Shown here: piece by piece, positions 23,542-31,737 of the stretch
Layout: every line of letters starts with the position of its first letter
Position numbering within the stretch: position 1 is the stretch's first letter
DNA from: Verrucomicrobiota bacterium
GTDB taxonomy: Bacteria > Chlamydiota > Chlamydiia > Chlamydiales > SM23-39
Length of the DNA stretch: 47,923 nucleotides
Reading direction: 5' to 3'
Assembly: GCA_028873295.1 (NCBI GenBank)
Contig: JAGWKO010000004.1
Coordinates: forward strand, 1-47,923
Made by a program: the position numbers and the translations under genes
The notes under the pieces: model-generated
Database searches by the model: none
What the model was told of the DNA's origin: nothing
The model's input: only the letters and a program-made list of their open reading frames with translations

Positions 23542-24390
23542 TCACCTTATTTTAAGAGGAACAATAGAAGAAAAAGAGGGGGGAAGCGGAGAGTGCAAGG
23601 AGAGACTTTTACCCGTAAAAGGATGAATTAACTCAAGTTTTTCTGCATGCAGAGCAAGACGCCTGATTGAATTTTCCAGGGCGCCATAACGCTTATCTCC
23701 AAGAATAGGATGTCCAGCCTGCTGGCAGTGAACGCGGATCTGGTGTTTCTTTCCTGTTTCCAGCACAAGGCGGAGGTAGCTATATTTCGCTGAGCGGTGA
23801 AGCACCTGAAAATGCGTTACAGCCATCTTACCCTCAGAAGAAGGAATCACATCGAATGAGGGAAGTTCAAGGAGAGGATTTTCCCAGGCACCGGCATCCT
23901 GAGACATGCGCCCTTCCACAACAGCAAAGTATTGACGATGGAGTGCATGCTCTTTAAAGAGCTCTTTTAACCTTTCACGGGACTCCAAACCTCGAGCAAA
24001 GATGAGAAGACCGGACGCCTCTCTATCAATGCGATGCACAGGGAAAATTTGATCCGTTTTGTACCAGGCGCGAAGAAGGCCCAATGCATGGCGATGGGGT
24101 CCTTCGTCATCCAAAGGAACGGAGAGGAGTCCACTCGGTTTTTCGATCGCAATGAGCGCTCGATCTTGATAGAGGATGGACACCCCGGGAAGATGCGCTG
24201 GGACAAAGGTCTCTAAAGCGGTGACAAGAGCTCCTTCCTGGAGTTCTTCATCCTCTCTTTGCAATTTTCTTCCATTCACCAGAAAACGGCCTGATGCAAG
24301 CCAATTTTTTAATGTACGCCGTGAACTGTCGGGGTAAAGGGAAGCTAAAACTTCCTTCGCCTGCATAGGATGAGGTACTCGATACTCCAT
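23542..24390 (-). CDS. RNA pseudouridine synthase, RluA family
   Basis: The 282-residue enzyme converts uridine to pseudouridine in rRNA or tRNA. It has an N-terminal S4-like RNA-binding part (SRRTLKNWLASGRFLVNGRK) and the catalytic domain with the family motif around the active Asp: HRIDREASGLLIFA. The later KKHQIRVHCQQAGHPILGDKRYG is the classic RluA/RluD end motif. The exact target site (RluA, RluC, RluD or other) cannot be assigned. The ATG at 24390 begins MEYRVPHPMQAKEVL and fits the domain; no clear ribosome binding site precedes it. Confidence 0.92.
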   Translation of the reverse strand: MEYRVPHPMQAKEVLASLYPDSSRRTLKNWLASGRFLVNGRKLQREDEELQEGALVTALETFVPAHLPGVSILYQDRALIAIEKPSGLLSVPLDDEGPHRHALGLLRAWYKTDQIFPVHRIDREASGLLIFARGLESRERLKELFKEHALHRQYFAVVEGRMSQDAGAWENPLLELPSFDVIPSSEGKMAVTHFQVLHRSAKYSYLRLVLETGKKHQIRVHCQQAGHPILGDKRYGALENSIRRLALHAEKLELIHPFTGKSLSLHSPLPPSFSSIVPLKIR

Positions 24391-24493
24391 GACGACGCCA
24401 TGGTACAGCAAGCCTTGGTAAAAGAGCAAATTCGCGATTTTTTTTCGGCATTGCAAAAAAAAGAATTGTCGGTTTATATATCGAAAATGGTTC

Positions 24494-24510
24494 AAGAGTT
24501 GACAACTCTT
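24494..24510. promoter_or_regulatory. Perfect palindrome between divergent genes (candidate operator)
   Basis: AAGAGTTG-A-CAACTCTT is a perfect 8-base inverted repeat with a single central base, 29 bases before the porin ATG and 104 bases before the pseudouridine synthase start. It contains a TTGACA box facing the porin gene; a TATAGC follows 19 bases later, 10 bases before the ATG. An operator over a promoter is plausible but untested. Confidence 0.45.
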
Positions 24511-24538
24511 CATCTTGTTTGGGTATAGCAAAAGAAAT

Positions 24539-25597
24539 ATGCAACATCAGTACTACTTTTTATCAGCTCTTCTCTTCCTCTCCAGTGGGAATGCCTTTTT
24601 CACAACTGAAAACAATGAAAAGATGCCGGAAGCTCCTCCGCCTTTCGATGCAGACCTCTACAGAAAAGATGTGCAGGTTTTTTCTTTTCACGGCGATTTC
24701 CTCTACTGGTCAGCGCAGGAAGGATCTCTTGACTATGCGCTCAGGATGGCACAGGATGCTTGGGGGCCTGACTTGAATTATGCACAAGGAAGCTTCCAGA
24801 ATGCAGAATTTAACATGGACCCTGGATTTCGCATTGCTGCAAGTTATTTCCGCGCTCCCCACTATTGGGAAATTTGGGGCCAGTATACGCGACTGACTGT
24901 AAGAGGAAACAACAGCACCACAGCTCCCGGAGAAAGCGATCAGTTTCTCACAGGCACCTGGCCGCAAATTTTTGACACCCCCGTCTCTCGAGCAACGAGC
25001 TACATCCATATGAACTACAACGTCGCAGACTTTTGGTTTGACCGCGTTTTCCTTCCCAATCCTCACTTGCGACTTCGCTTCCTCGGAGGTTTTACCGGGG
25101 CCTGGATTCAACAGTTCTGGAAAATTTTCTATAAGGATGGAGAAGGGAAAAACACCACTCTAAGCAATCGCTGGAGTTTCGGTGGCGGGGGGTTGCGTAC
25201 AGGAACGATTGTTGACTGGTACTGGTTTGAAGATATCTATATGACAGCAGGAACAACTTTTGCGACTCTATTTGGCAATTACAACAATACCGCCAAACAG
25301 TGGGCGAACTTTAATCCAACTCCAGCCTACAACTCATCACTTCCCTTGCGCGATGCGCACTTCAAAGATGCGCGCATGACTTTTACAGGACAATTTCTCA
25401 TTGGCCCCTCCTACCAGAAAAACTTCACCAATTCCCGCCTGGAGATTTTCTTTGGGTATGAACTGACTTTCTGGTCCAATCTCCAGGAGAGCTATCGCTC
25501 CACCGATGGGATCCCAAGCAAGGCTAAACAGAGCTGGATTAACAGCTCTCTTCTTGCCTTTCAGGGAATCACCACCGGGGGAACCATCGATTTTTAA
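24539..25597 (+). CDS. MOMP-like outer membrane porin (Lpg1974/Legionella-chlamydia family)
   Basis: The 352-residue protein has a signal peptide (MQHQYYFLSALLFLSSGNAF) followed by alternating aromatic beta strands typical of a barrel. Segments such as FSFHGDFLYWSAQEGSLDYA, MDPGFRIAASYF, LRFLGGFTGAWI and LRTGTIVDWYWFEDIYMTAG match the pattern of the Lpg1974/MOMP-like porins found in Legionella and environmental chlamydiae. The C-terminus ends in Phe, as usual for barrel insertion by the Bam complex. The role is probably a general pore and envelope protein. The ATG at 24539 gives a clean signal peptide; an upstream TTG does not. Its stop overlaps the convergent hydrolase by 4 bases. Confidence 0.8.
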   Translation: MQHQYYFLSALLFLSSGNAFFTTENNEKMPEAPPPFDADLYRKDVQVFSFHGDFLYWSAQEGSLDYALRMAQDAWGPDLNYAQGSFQNAEFNMDPGFRIAASYFRAPHYWEIWGQYTRLTVRGNNSTTAPGESDQFLTGTWPQIFDTPVSRATSYIHMNYNVADFWFDRVFLPNPHLRLRFLGGFTGAWIQQFWKIFYKDGEGKNTTLSNRWSFGGGGLRTGTIVDWYWFEDIYMTAGTTFATLFGNYNNTAKQWANFNPTPAYNSSLPLRDAHFKDARMTFTGQFLIGPSYQKNFTNSRLEIFFGYELTFWSNLQESYRSTDGIPSKAKQSWINSSLLAFQGITTGGTIDF

Positions 25598-27381
25598 TTC
25601 TTCTTCGGCGTCGCAGAAAAAGTTCCATAAGGGAGTGAGAGCGTAATTTTTTCAACCTTTTGCGACGCGTTGATTTCGAAGCGGAGAAGATATCCCATCG
25701 ATTTGATGACAAAACAATTTTCCCCCTGAGGAACAAGCTCATAGGTGGGCTGACCGGGAATGATGCCGCAAAGAACTCCATCGCGCAGCGCTATCTCCAC
25801 AGTATGTCCCTGAAACTCATAGAGCCCGGTGAAACGCAGCAGATAGGAGCGCAGAGTCTCTTCAAACTGAGTCTCCTTTACAAAGACAATTTCCTTTGTA
25901 GCGGGCTCCAAAGTAGCAGAAACGCTCTTGATCTCTCCATCATTTGTTGTCTGAAAAGAAAATTTCATTCCCTTTCGCGAACGAATAAGATCCTGCAGCT
26001 CCTGGGAAAGAATGAAGGTATCGTAATGCCAGGGCTCTAAAATGGCAGCAAGTCCATTGTGCTCCATACGCAACTTTCCCTCTTCAATCACCTGAATTTT
26101 AAGAGTGCCATATCCTGGATGGCTATAACTTCCCGCATAGTGAGAAATCGGATGAGAAAGGGCCGTTCCTTGCTTTCTTCCGGAGATATCAGTCGTCTGA
26201 CTCTCCAGCTTCCAGCTCGTTTGCACCTTTTCAAGCCCCTCTTGCAGCCAATCCTTCGGAGGCAACAAGAGCAGGCGATCCATCACAAAGCCGGAAAGAT
26301 AGCGCGCAAGAGGCGTCAGGTTGGAGTTGGTGAGGACAATGATCCCGATTTTCTCTTCAGGCAAAAGATTGACCACCGAGGTAAAGCCATCGACACCTCC
26401 ATCATGGCTCACGTAGTAGTGACCTCGATAGGGAATGATATTCCATCCAAGTCCTGCAAGAGAGATAGCGGCCTCCTTGGCCTGCGGCGCTTCCTGGATA
26501 ATCGCCTGGGGCGAATACATCTCCTGCAAAGTCACGGGACTAATCAGAGAAAGAGATCCGATCTTTCCTCCATGTAAATGCATAGAGACCCATTTGGAGA
26601 GATCATTCACTGTAGAGTGAAGCCCACCTGCTGGAGCGATGAGCTTAAAATCGCGAAAAGCCATACGCTGTATCTTTCCTGCCTTCACCTGATAGGGCAG
26701 CGCTATATCGTTTTTTTTCTCCATCTCCTTCAAAGAGACGCCCGTTCTTGCCATCTTGAGTGGCGCGAGAACGCGCTCCTTAATCTGTTCCTCCCAGGAC
26801 TTTCCTACCACCTTTTCCATTGCAAGAGCGGCAGCGATGTACAGGAGATCTCCGTAGTGATGTCTTTCGCGAAAGTCTGTAGAAAAGTCGAGATAACGCA
26901 GTTTTTGCACGAGTTCTTCGCGATTCATATCGGAAGCTCCATACCAAACCAGTGGATGGCGAGGGAATCCCGATCGATGAGAGAGGATATCGCGCATCGT
27001 CATATGCAACGTGGCGTAAGAGTTTTGAAGTCGAAATTGCGGCAGGAGATCGATCAGAGGTTGATCCCAGGAGATCTTCCCCTCCTCCATGAGAAGTCCC
27101 GAGAGAAAAGAGGTGAATGCTTTACTGCACGAGCCAATTTGAAAGATCGTATCTGCGGAAACAGAGAGCCCCTTTTCAAGATCGCTTTTACCAAATCCCT
27201 TCGTATAGACAAGCTCTCCATCAAGAAGAATGCCAAGAGCAAGTCCTGGGACTCGATAATCTATCAGTGATTGAGCAATAAGAGGCTCAGATTCCTTGAT
27301 TTGTTGAATAAGAGCTGTTTGTTGAGGAGAGGCAGCAAAGAGGAAAGAGATCGATAAGAGAGGCAGAAGCAGAATACGCAT
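25594..27381 (-). CDS. Secreted serine hydrolase, beta-lactamase/penicillin-binding-protein fold
   Basis: The 595-residue protein has a signal peptide (1-17) and a class C beta-lactamase-type domain (about 20-380). The active-site tetrad Ser84-Cys-Ser-Lys87 lies in FQIGSCSKAFTSF. The second motif appears as HYGDLLYIAAALAM, with Tyr but no clear Asn. HDGGVDGFTSVVNLLPEE corresponds to the third (HxG) motif region. The C-terminal 200 residues form a beta-rich DUF3471-like domain. Members act as esterases, D-amino-acid peptidases or beta-lactamases; the substrate here is unknown. It is on the minus strand, downstream of the DUF3096, brnQ and hydrolase genes. Confidence 0.88.
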   Translation of the reverse strand: MRILLLPLLSISFLFAASPQQTALIQQIKESEPLIAQSLIDYRVPGLALGILLDGELVYTKGFGKSDLEKGLSVSADTIFQIGSCSKAFTSFLSGLLMEEGKISWDQPLIDLLPQFRLQNSYATLHMTMRDILSHRSGFPRHPLVWYGASDMNREELVQKLRYLDFSTDFRERHHYGDLLYIAAALAMEKVVGKSWEEQIKERVLAPLKMARTGVSLKEMEKKNDIALPYQVKAGKIQRMAFRDFKLIAPAGGLHSTVNDLSKWVSMHLHGGKIGSLSLISPVTLQEMYSPQAIIQEAPQAKEAAISLAGLGWNIIPYRGHYYVSHDGGVDGFTSVVNLLPEEKIGIIVLTNSNLTPLARYLSGFVMDRLLLLPPKDWLQEGLEKVQTSWKLESQTTDISGRKQGTALSHPISHYAGSYSHPGYGTLKIQVIEEGKLRMEHNGLAAILEPWHYDTFILSQELQDLIRSRKGMKFSFQTTNDGEIKSVSATLEPATKEIVFVKETQFEETLRSYLLRFTGLYEFQGHTVEIALRDGVLCGIIPGQPTYELVPQGENCFVIKSMGYLLRFEINASQKVEKITLSLPYGTFSATPKKN

Positions 27382-27443
27382 GAGATGTTTTTCTCCCTGT
27401 TTTTCGGACAGCGATGATAACCCGAAAATGGGAAAAAAACAAT

Positions 27444-27575
27444 TTAGTAAACACTAAGAGTTAAGAGTCCTGTGAGGATCAAATAGATAGCGACAACATA
27501 ATTGAGAATTTTAGGATAGACGAGAATCAGAATCCCTGCGGTGATCGCGATGAGAGGATGAACAAACATTACCAT
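27444..27575 (-). CDS. Small DUF3096-type membrane protein (43 residues)
   Basis: A 43-codon frame runs from the ATG at 27575 to TAA at 27446-27444. The peptide is MVMFVHPLIAITAGILILVY followed by PKILNYVVAIYLILTGLLTL and a short tail. The pattern 'aGILiLvyPrlLNYiVAiYLIltGllgL' is that of the DUF3096 family of tiny two-helix membrane proteins of unknown function. AGGAG lies about 10 bases upstream. The second ATG (residue 3) is an alternative start. It sits 33 bases after the brnQ stop and is likely in the same transcript. Confidence 0.85.
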   Translation of the reverse strand: MVMFVHPLIAITAGILILVYPKILNYVVAIYLILTGLLTLSVY

Positions 27576-27608
27576 ACGAGCAAGCTCCTATATTTTGGGT
27601 ATAGCGTC

Positions 27609-28781
27609 TCAAAGAGAAGTCTGCAAGTAGAAACGGACGCTCCCGAAAAGAAGGGCTGCAAATACTGGTATTTTCAGAGAAACAGCGGGGTAACGGATGC
27701 GAATAAAATGGCAAAGGCAGAGAAGAGTCAGTGCGGGATAGAGCAGATCCAGAACGATTCCCATCCAATGAAGAATCACTCCAAAGTCGACACTGGCAAC
27801 TCCAGCTGCAAGAAGGAGAGTGATCACAAGGGCTGGGGGAAAGGGGATCTTTTTCGCAGAAATCTCCTGATGTATGTAGTTTGCAAAAACAGTAGCAAGA
27901 GCTACGGCTGTTGTCAGACAGGCAAAAAAGACGATTACTGCAGAAAGAAATGCGCCTTCTGCTCCAAGAATTTTTTGAGCAAGGCCTTGAAGCAGCTCTT
28001 CTGGACGAGTAGAGAGAGTTTGTCCGTGGTGCGCTGCGACAAGAGTCAGGCCAAGATAGGCCAGTAGAAGTAGAAACGCCGCCACGCAACTTGCCCCGAA
28101 CATTCTGCGCTTACTCTCCTGTACCGAAATCCCTCCTGCCATAAATTGAGGAATGACCACTGTAGCAAAAAGGAGGGCAGAGATCAGATCCATTGTCATG
28201 TACCCCCCCTTAAGACCTTGAGAGAAGTGAAAAAAGGCACTCTCTGCAGAGACGGGAAGCGGTGGCGCCGAAAAGAGCCCTGCGACAATAAGGATGACCA
28301 AAGAGAGGATGAAAAAAGGAGTAAGCACCTTGCTAAGCCATGGAATCAGCCGATGGGAGCGATAGGCAATCAGATAAAAAAGAGCAAGCATACAGAGAAC
28401 AAAAAAGGGAAACGGGGCGGGAAAGTAGGGCTTGAGGCTCGCGTACATGAGTTGAATCAATCGCGCAAGACAAATGGGTCCCTGAATAATCTGCAAAACA
28501 GAAAGCAAAAAGAAAGAAGGACCTTTGCCAAGACCTTCCAGAAAAGATTTGATGTTCCCATTAAAGAGCCTCATCGTCATGAGGCCGAGAATAGGGAAGA
28601 GAATAGCAGAAATCGAAAGACCGAAAAGAGCCGGCAGGATGCCACTTCCAGCCTTCTGACCGATAAGAAGGGGGAAAATAAGGTTCCCGGCTCCAAAGAA
28701 CATTGAAAAAAGAGCCACACCTGTAATCAGGATACCAGGAGCACGCCTTGCTGGCGCTTGAGCGACAACTCTACTCGACAT
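27609..28781 (-). CDS. brnQ: Branched-chain amino acid carrier BrnQ (LIV-II)
   Basis: The 390-residue protein has about twelve membrane helices and is a cation-coupled importer of leucine, isoleucine and valine. The N-terminal helix ALFSMFFGAGNLIFPLLIGQ is the family hallmark, and ARLIQLMYASL, MTMDLISALLFATVVI and FFACLTTAVALATVFANYI follow the family pattern. The ATG at 28781 (MSSRVVAQAP) is used because everything upstream lies inside the neighbouring hydrolase gene in another frame. It overlaps the end of that hydrolase by 11 bases. Amino acid import fits an intracellular bacterium dependent on host nutrients, and BrnQ is known in Chlamydia. Confidence 0.93.
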   Translation of the reverse strand: MSSRVVAQAPARRAPGILITGVALFSMFFGAGNLIFPLLIGQKAGSGILPALFGLSISAILFPILGLMTMRLFNGNIKSFLEGLGKGPSFFLLSVLQIIQGPICLARLIQLMYASLKPYFPAPFPFFVLCMLALFYLIAYRSHRLIPWLSKVLTPFFILSLVILIVAGLFSAPPLPVSAESAFFHFSQGLKGGYMTMDLISALLFATVVIPQFMAGGISVQESKRRMFGASCVAAFLLLLAYLGLTLVAAHHGQTLSTRPEELLQGLAQKILGAEGAFLSAVIVFFACLTTAVALATVFANYIHQEISAKKIPFPPALVITLLLAAGVASVDFGVILHWMGIVLDLLYPALTLLCLCHFIRIRYPAVSLKIPVFAALLFGSVRFYLQTSL

Positions 28782-29727
28782 GCCCGCGGAGTGTACCAGA
28801 GCGAAGCGTTTCCCGGAAGAACTCTCTTGCGAAATAGGTCGTTTCCCCCCGAACCTTCTCCCCTTCCTTTCCTCCAGGGGGGCGAGCAAGGAAAACGTAA
28901 TGAGAGACCTCTTCACGCAATACTTTTAATTTTTGAGGCGCCAGATACCGAATCAGGCGGACAGCGTGATCCTGAAAGGGCAGAACCTCATCGCCTACGG
29001 AGATTACAAGGCCCACGGGCTTTGCCACTTTCTTTAAAGATTCCGTAGAATAGGAATAGGCGGCGGGACAGAGCAGACAAAATGATTGAATCCTGGAATC
29101 GACAAAAGAGCCTTCTGCTCTTGCAAAGTCGAAGCGGTCAAAAAGTTCTTGCGGCCACTGCCTTTCTCCAAACAGCTGAGTAAAAGTTTCCTTTACCTTT
29201 GATGCCGTGGCTCCTGCAAGGCAGAGTCCCGTCATGCCTCCCATAGAATAGCCAACAAACCCCACCTTCTTGAAATCAATATGAGGAGCAACAGATGCTT
29301 CCTTTTCCCATTGATTCAAAAGAAAGGTGAAGTCAAGAGCGCGATCCCAAAAACAAAGGCTTCTGGGGAGGTCAAAATTCTGATGCGTATCACCAAAATG
29401 ATCGATCGCAGCAACGAGATATCCTTCAGTTGCTACCAGCTCTTCTGCAAGCCAGTCGAGATCGCTTCTCGTCCCTCTATGGCCATGAGAGAGCAGTATC
29501 AGGGGCTTTTTCGACTCTGTCTGAAAAGAGGCATTGCGGCCCTCGATAGCTGGGCTTTTCCCTGAAGATTTGGCTGGATACCAGAGTTCAACGACAACAG
29601 GGCGCTCACGGCTCTCATCGTAATAGGTAAATGTCTGAATGCCGATTGCCTTTCTCTCTGGCCCAGTGGGGGTATGCATCCCAAAAAGGAAAGAATAAGA
29701 AGCAATAAAGAGAAAAAAGAGTCTCAT
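28771..29727 (-). CDS. Secreted alpha/beta hydrolase (platelet-activating-factor acetylhydrolase/dienelactone hydrolase-like)
   Basis: The 318-residue protein has a signal peptide (MRLFFLFIASYSFLFG). The alpha/beta hydrolase fold is shown by the oxyanion-hole motif LLSHGHRGTRSD (78-89) and the nucleophile elbow GYSMGG with Ser161; GDEVLPFQDHAV probably holds the acid, and SHYVFLA the catalytic His. The opening 'YDxSRxRPVvVElWYPA' is typical of PAF-acetylhydrolase-like and dienelactone-hydrolase-like enzymes. A lipase or esterase role in the periplasm or outside the cell is likely; the substrate is unknown. The ATG at 29727 is chosen for the signal peptide. Confidence 0.85.
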   Translation of the reverse strand: MRLFFLFIASYSFLFGMHTPTGPERKAIGIQTFTYYDESRERPVVVELWYPAKSSGKSPAIEGRNASFQTESKKPLILLSHGHRGTRSDLDWLAEELVATEGYLVAAIDHFGDTHQNFDLPRSLCFWDRALDFTFLLNQWEKEASVAPHIDFKKVGFVGYSMGGMTGLCLAGATASKVKETFTQLFGERQWPQELFDRFDFARAEGSFVDSRIQSFCLLCPAAYSYSTESLKKVAKPVGLVISVGDEVLPFQDHAVRLIRYLAPQKLKVLREEVSHYVFLARPPGGKEGEKVRGETTYFAREFFRETLRSGTLRGHVE

Positions 29728-29791
29728 ATCTTCAACAGGAGAGACGAGATTACCAGAGTGCCAAGCCAAAATTCAAGTTCATTATCAGCGA

Positions 29792-29843
29792 GAGACAAGG
29801 ACGAACGGGGCCCCCACGCAGTGGGGGCGATCCGCCTTGTCTC
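29792..29843. other. GC-rich nested hairpin between alr and the hydrolase gene
   Basis: The outer arms GAGACAAGG (29792-29800) and CCTTGTCTC (29835-29843) enclose the inner arms GCCCCCAC (29810-29817) and GTGGGGGC (29821-29828) with a 3-base loop; CGG (29806-29808) can also pair with CCG (29832-29834). The structure is strong and GC-rich, but neither strand has a T-run after it. It may be a factor-dependent terminator for alr, part of a small RNA, or a REP-like repeat. A direct repeat ACATGTCAT follows on its right side. Confidence 0.6.
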
Positions 29844-29887
29844 CGACATGTCATATAGAGGCCATCACAACATGTCATTACTTCAAA

Positions 29888-31036
29888 TTAAATACACATG
29901 CTTTTTGGGTGCCTTTCAAGTGGAACGGGTATATACCGAAAAATTCGAGGCAACCGCTTTCCAAGTCCACACAGAACCTCATAAGGATTCGTATTGGACT
30001 TGCGAGCAATCTCCCAGAGAGGAATCTCCCCCTCTCCCTGCCTGCCAATTAATGTGACCTCTTCCCCTACATATGCTTCAGAATTTTTGAGATTCACCAT
30101 GAACTGGTCCATGCAAATTCTCCCTGCGATAGGGAATCTTTGACCGCGAATCAACACTTCTGCCTGATTATCCCATAGCGCTCTTCGATACCCATCCCCA
30201 TAGCCGACAGGAATGGTAATAATACGGCTTCTCTCTTGAGTCGTATACTCATGCCCATAGCCAATCCCCTCTCCAGGCTCTACCACCTTGAAATAGGAAA
30301 TATGAGCGCGAAGAGAAAGAAAAGGAGATATCTCTCCTGGCAGACGATCATTCTCATTTGGGCAATATCCATAGGAGAGAAGTCCTGGACGAACCATATC
30401 GAACCATGAATCGGGATAGTGCAGCACACCTCCCGAATTGGCAAGATGAGCTATACCCTTCCATCCGCGCAACTTTTCAAGAAGATTATAAAAACATTCG
30501 ATCTGACGTAAAGTAGACGCATCTTCAGGAACGTCGGAAGAGGCCAGGTGAGAGTAGATCCCGACCTGCTCAAAACAGCCGAGCTGCTCCAGACGATCGA
30601 TCAATGAAGGCAAACTCTCCGGTCGAACACCGGTCCTTTGCATGCCTGTATCTACCTCTACATGAACGCGGCATTTTGAACTACCTGGGCAAACTCTCTT
30701 TGCAACAAGCTCAGCCTTATACTGGGAGCTGATCGTAAATTCTATGCCACTTGCTAAAAGCGCATCGATCTGTCCCTCATGGATCGCCCCAAAGAGGAAA
30801 ATAGGGATCTTCACTCCCTCTTTTTTGAGTTCTTCTGCCTCTTGGAGGGTCGCAACCCCCAAAAGATCCACCCCCTCCTCCCCGGCAACCCTTGCAATCG
30901 CGCCTGCCCCGTGTCCATAGGCATCCCCTTTTACAGGAAGACAAAAGAGCCTCTTTCCTATACGGTTACGTATTGCCCGCAAATTTTTTCTGAGCTGACT
31001 CTCATCGATCTCTATCCAGGCGGGATATCGCTCCAT
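29888..31036 (-). CDS. alr: Alanine racemase
   Basis: The 382-residue PLP enzyme makes D-alanine for peptidoglycan. The N-terminal barrel holds the PLP-binding lysine (Lys36) in PVKGDAYGHGAG, where the family usually has 'vKAnAYGHG'. The C-terminal domain has GIGYGHEYTTQ with the catalytic Tyr near residue 262, and GRICMDQFMV. The ATG at 31036 follows GGGGAG; the TTG four codons earlier is less likely. Chlamydia species lack Alr and are thought to use GlyA for this job, so the gene marks an environmental lineage or acquisition. It is divergent from the LysE-type exporter gene. Confidence 0.94.
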   Translation of the reverse strand: MERYPAWIEIDESQLRKNLRAIRNRIGKRLFCLPVKGDAYGHGAGAIARVAGEEGVDLLGVATLQEAEELKKEGVKIPIFLFGAIHEGQIDALLASGIEFTISSQYKAELVAKRVCPGSSKCRVHVEVDTGMQRTGVRPESLPSLIDRLEQLGCFEQVGIYSHLASSDVPEDASTLRQIECFYNLLEKLRGWKGIAHLANSGGVLHYPDSWFDMVRPGLLSYGYCPNENDRLPGEISPFLSLRAHISYFKVVEPGEGIGYGHEYTTQERSRIITIPVGYGDGYRRALWDNQAEVLIRGQRFPIAGRICMDQFMVNLKNSEAYVGEEVTLIGRQGEGEIPLWEIARKSNTNPYEVLCGLGKRLPRIFRYIPVPLERHPKSMCI

Positions 31037-31075
31037 TGGGCTCCCCAAAACTCCAGTCGCAAGGAAAATAATCTT

Positions 31076-31102
31076 CCAGTATACCGAAAATTGATATACT
31101 GG
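31076..31102. promoter_or_regulatory. Inverted repeat between alr and the LysE-type gene
   Basis: CCAGTATA (31076-31083) and TATACTGG (31095-31102) are exact complements around 11 bases. The repeat ends 8 bases before the GTG start of the exporter gene and 40 bases before alr. It could be an operator or a leader hairpin for the exporter. Confidence 0.4.
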
Positions 31103-31109
31103 TGGCCTT

Positions 31110-31724
31110 GTGTTTCTTTTTCTTCAAGGACTTCTTTTCGGTTTCATTGTTGCAGCGCCCATAGGCCCTATTGGCGCTCTTTGTATTCAAAAGACTCTGC
31201 GCTCCGGAAAGTTCGCAGGTCTCTGTGCAGGACTTGGAGCTGCTACAGCAGATCTTCTCTATGCAGTCACAGCCGCTTTCGGGTTTTCTCTTCTCTCGGA
31301 TTTTTTTCTCAACGAACATGTCTGGATTCGCATCGCAGGCGGTGCTTTCCTCTGCTATTTCGGAGTAAAGACTCTGATCTCTCCCCTACCGACCTCTCAT
31401 CACTCCGGGAACTCTTCTCCTCTTGCCGCTTTTTTATCGACCTTCTTCCTTACACTTGCAAGCCCCCTGACCATCCTGGCCTTCTTTGCTCTTTTTGCCA
31501 GCTTCAATGTCTCTCATTTGGAGGGAGAATCAAACACGCGCATCGTTTTTCTCTTCCTGGGCGTCTTTCTAGGCTCCAGTTTTTGGGGAGTTCTTCTTAG
31601 TGAGGGAATTCACTTCTTTCGAAAGAGAGCGGGCGCTCCCCTACTGCACTGGATTCACCGTATAGTAGGGGCCGTCCTGCTTACCTTCGGCCTTTTGACC
31701 TGGATAAGTCTCTTATTTAATTGA
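31110..31724 (+). CDS. LysE/RhtB-family amino acid exporter
   Basis: The 204-residue protein has six predicted membrane helices. The N-terminus FLQGLLFGFIVAAPIGPIGA carries the family motif 'P-G-P', seen here as PIGP, followed by LRSGKFAGLCAGLGAATADL, which corresponds to 'G...a.lGa..Gd'. LTLASPLTILAFFALFA matches the NP-containing fourth-helix motif, with Ser-Pro instead of Asn-Pro. Members export lysine, threonine, homoserine or similar compounds; the substrate cannot be told. The start is GTG at 31110, with no good ribosome binding site. Confidence 0.87.
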   Translation: MFLFLQGLLFGFIVAAPIGPIGALCIQKTLRSGKFAGLCAGLGAATADLLYAVTAAFGFSLLSDFFLNEHVWIRIAGGAFLCYFGVKTLISPLPTSHHSGNSSPLAAFLSTFFLTLASPLTILAFFALFASFNVSHLEGESNTRIVFLFLGVFLGSSFWGVLLSEGIHFFRKRAGAPLLHWIHRIVGAVLLTFGLLTWISLLFN

Positions 31725-31737
31725 TCCTGTACGAATA

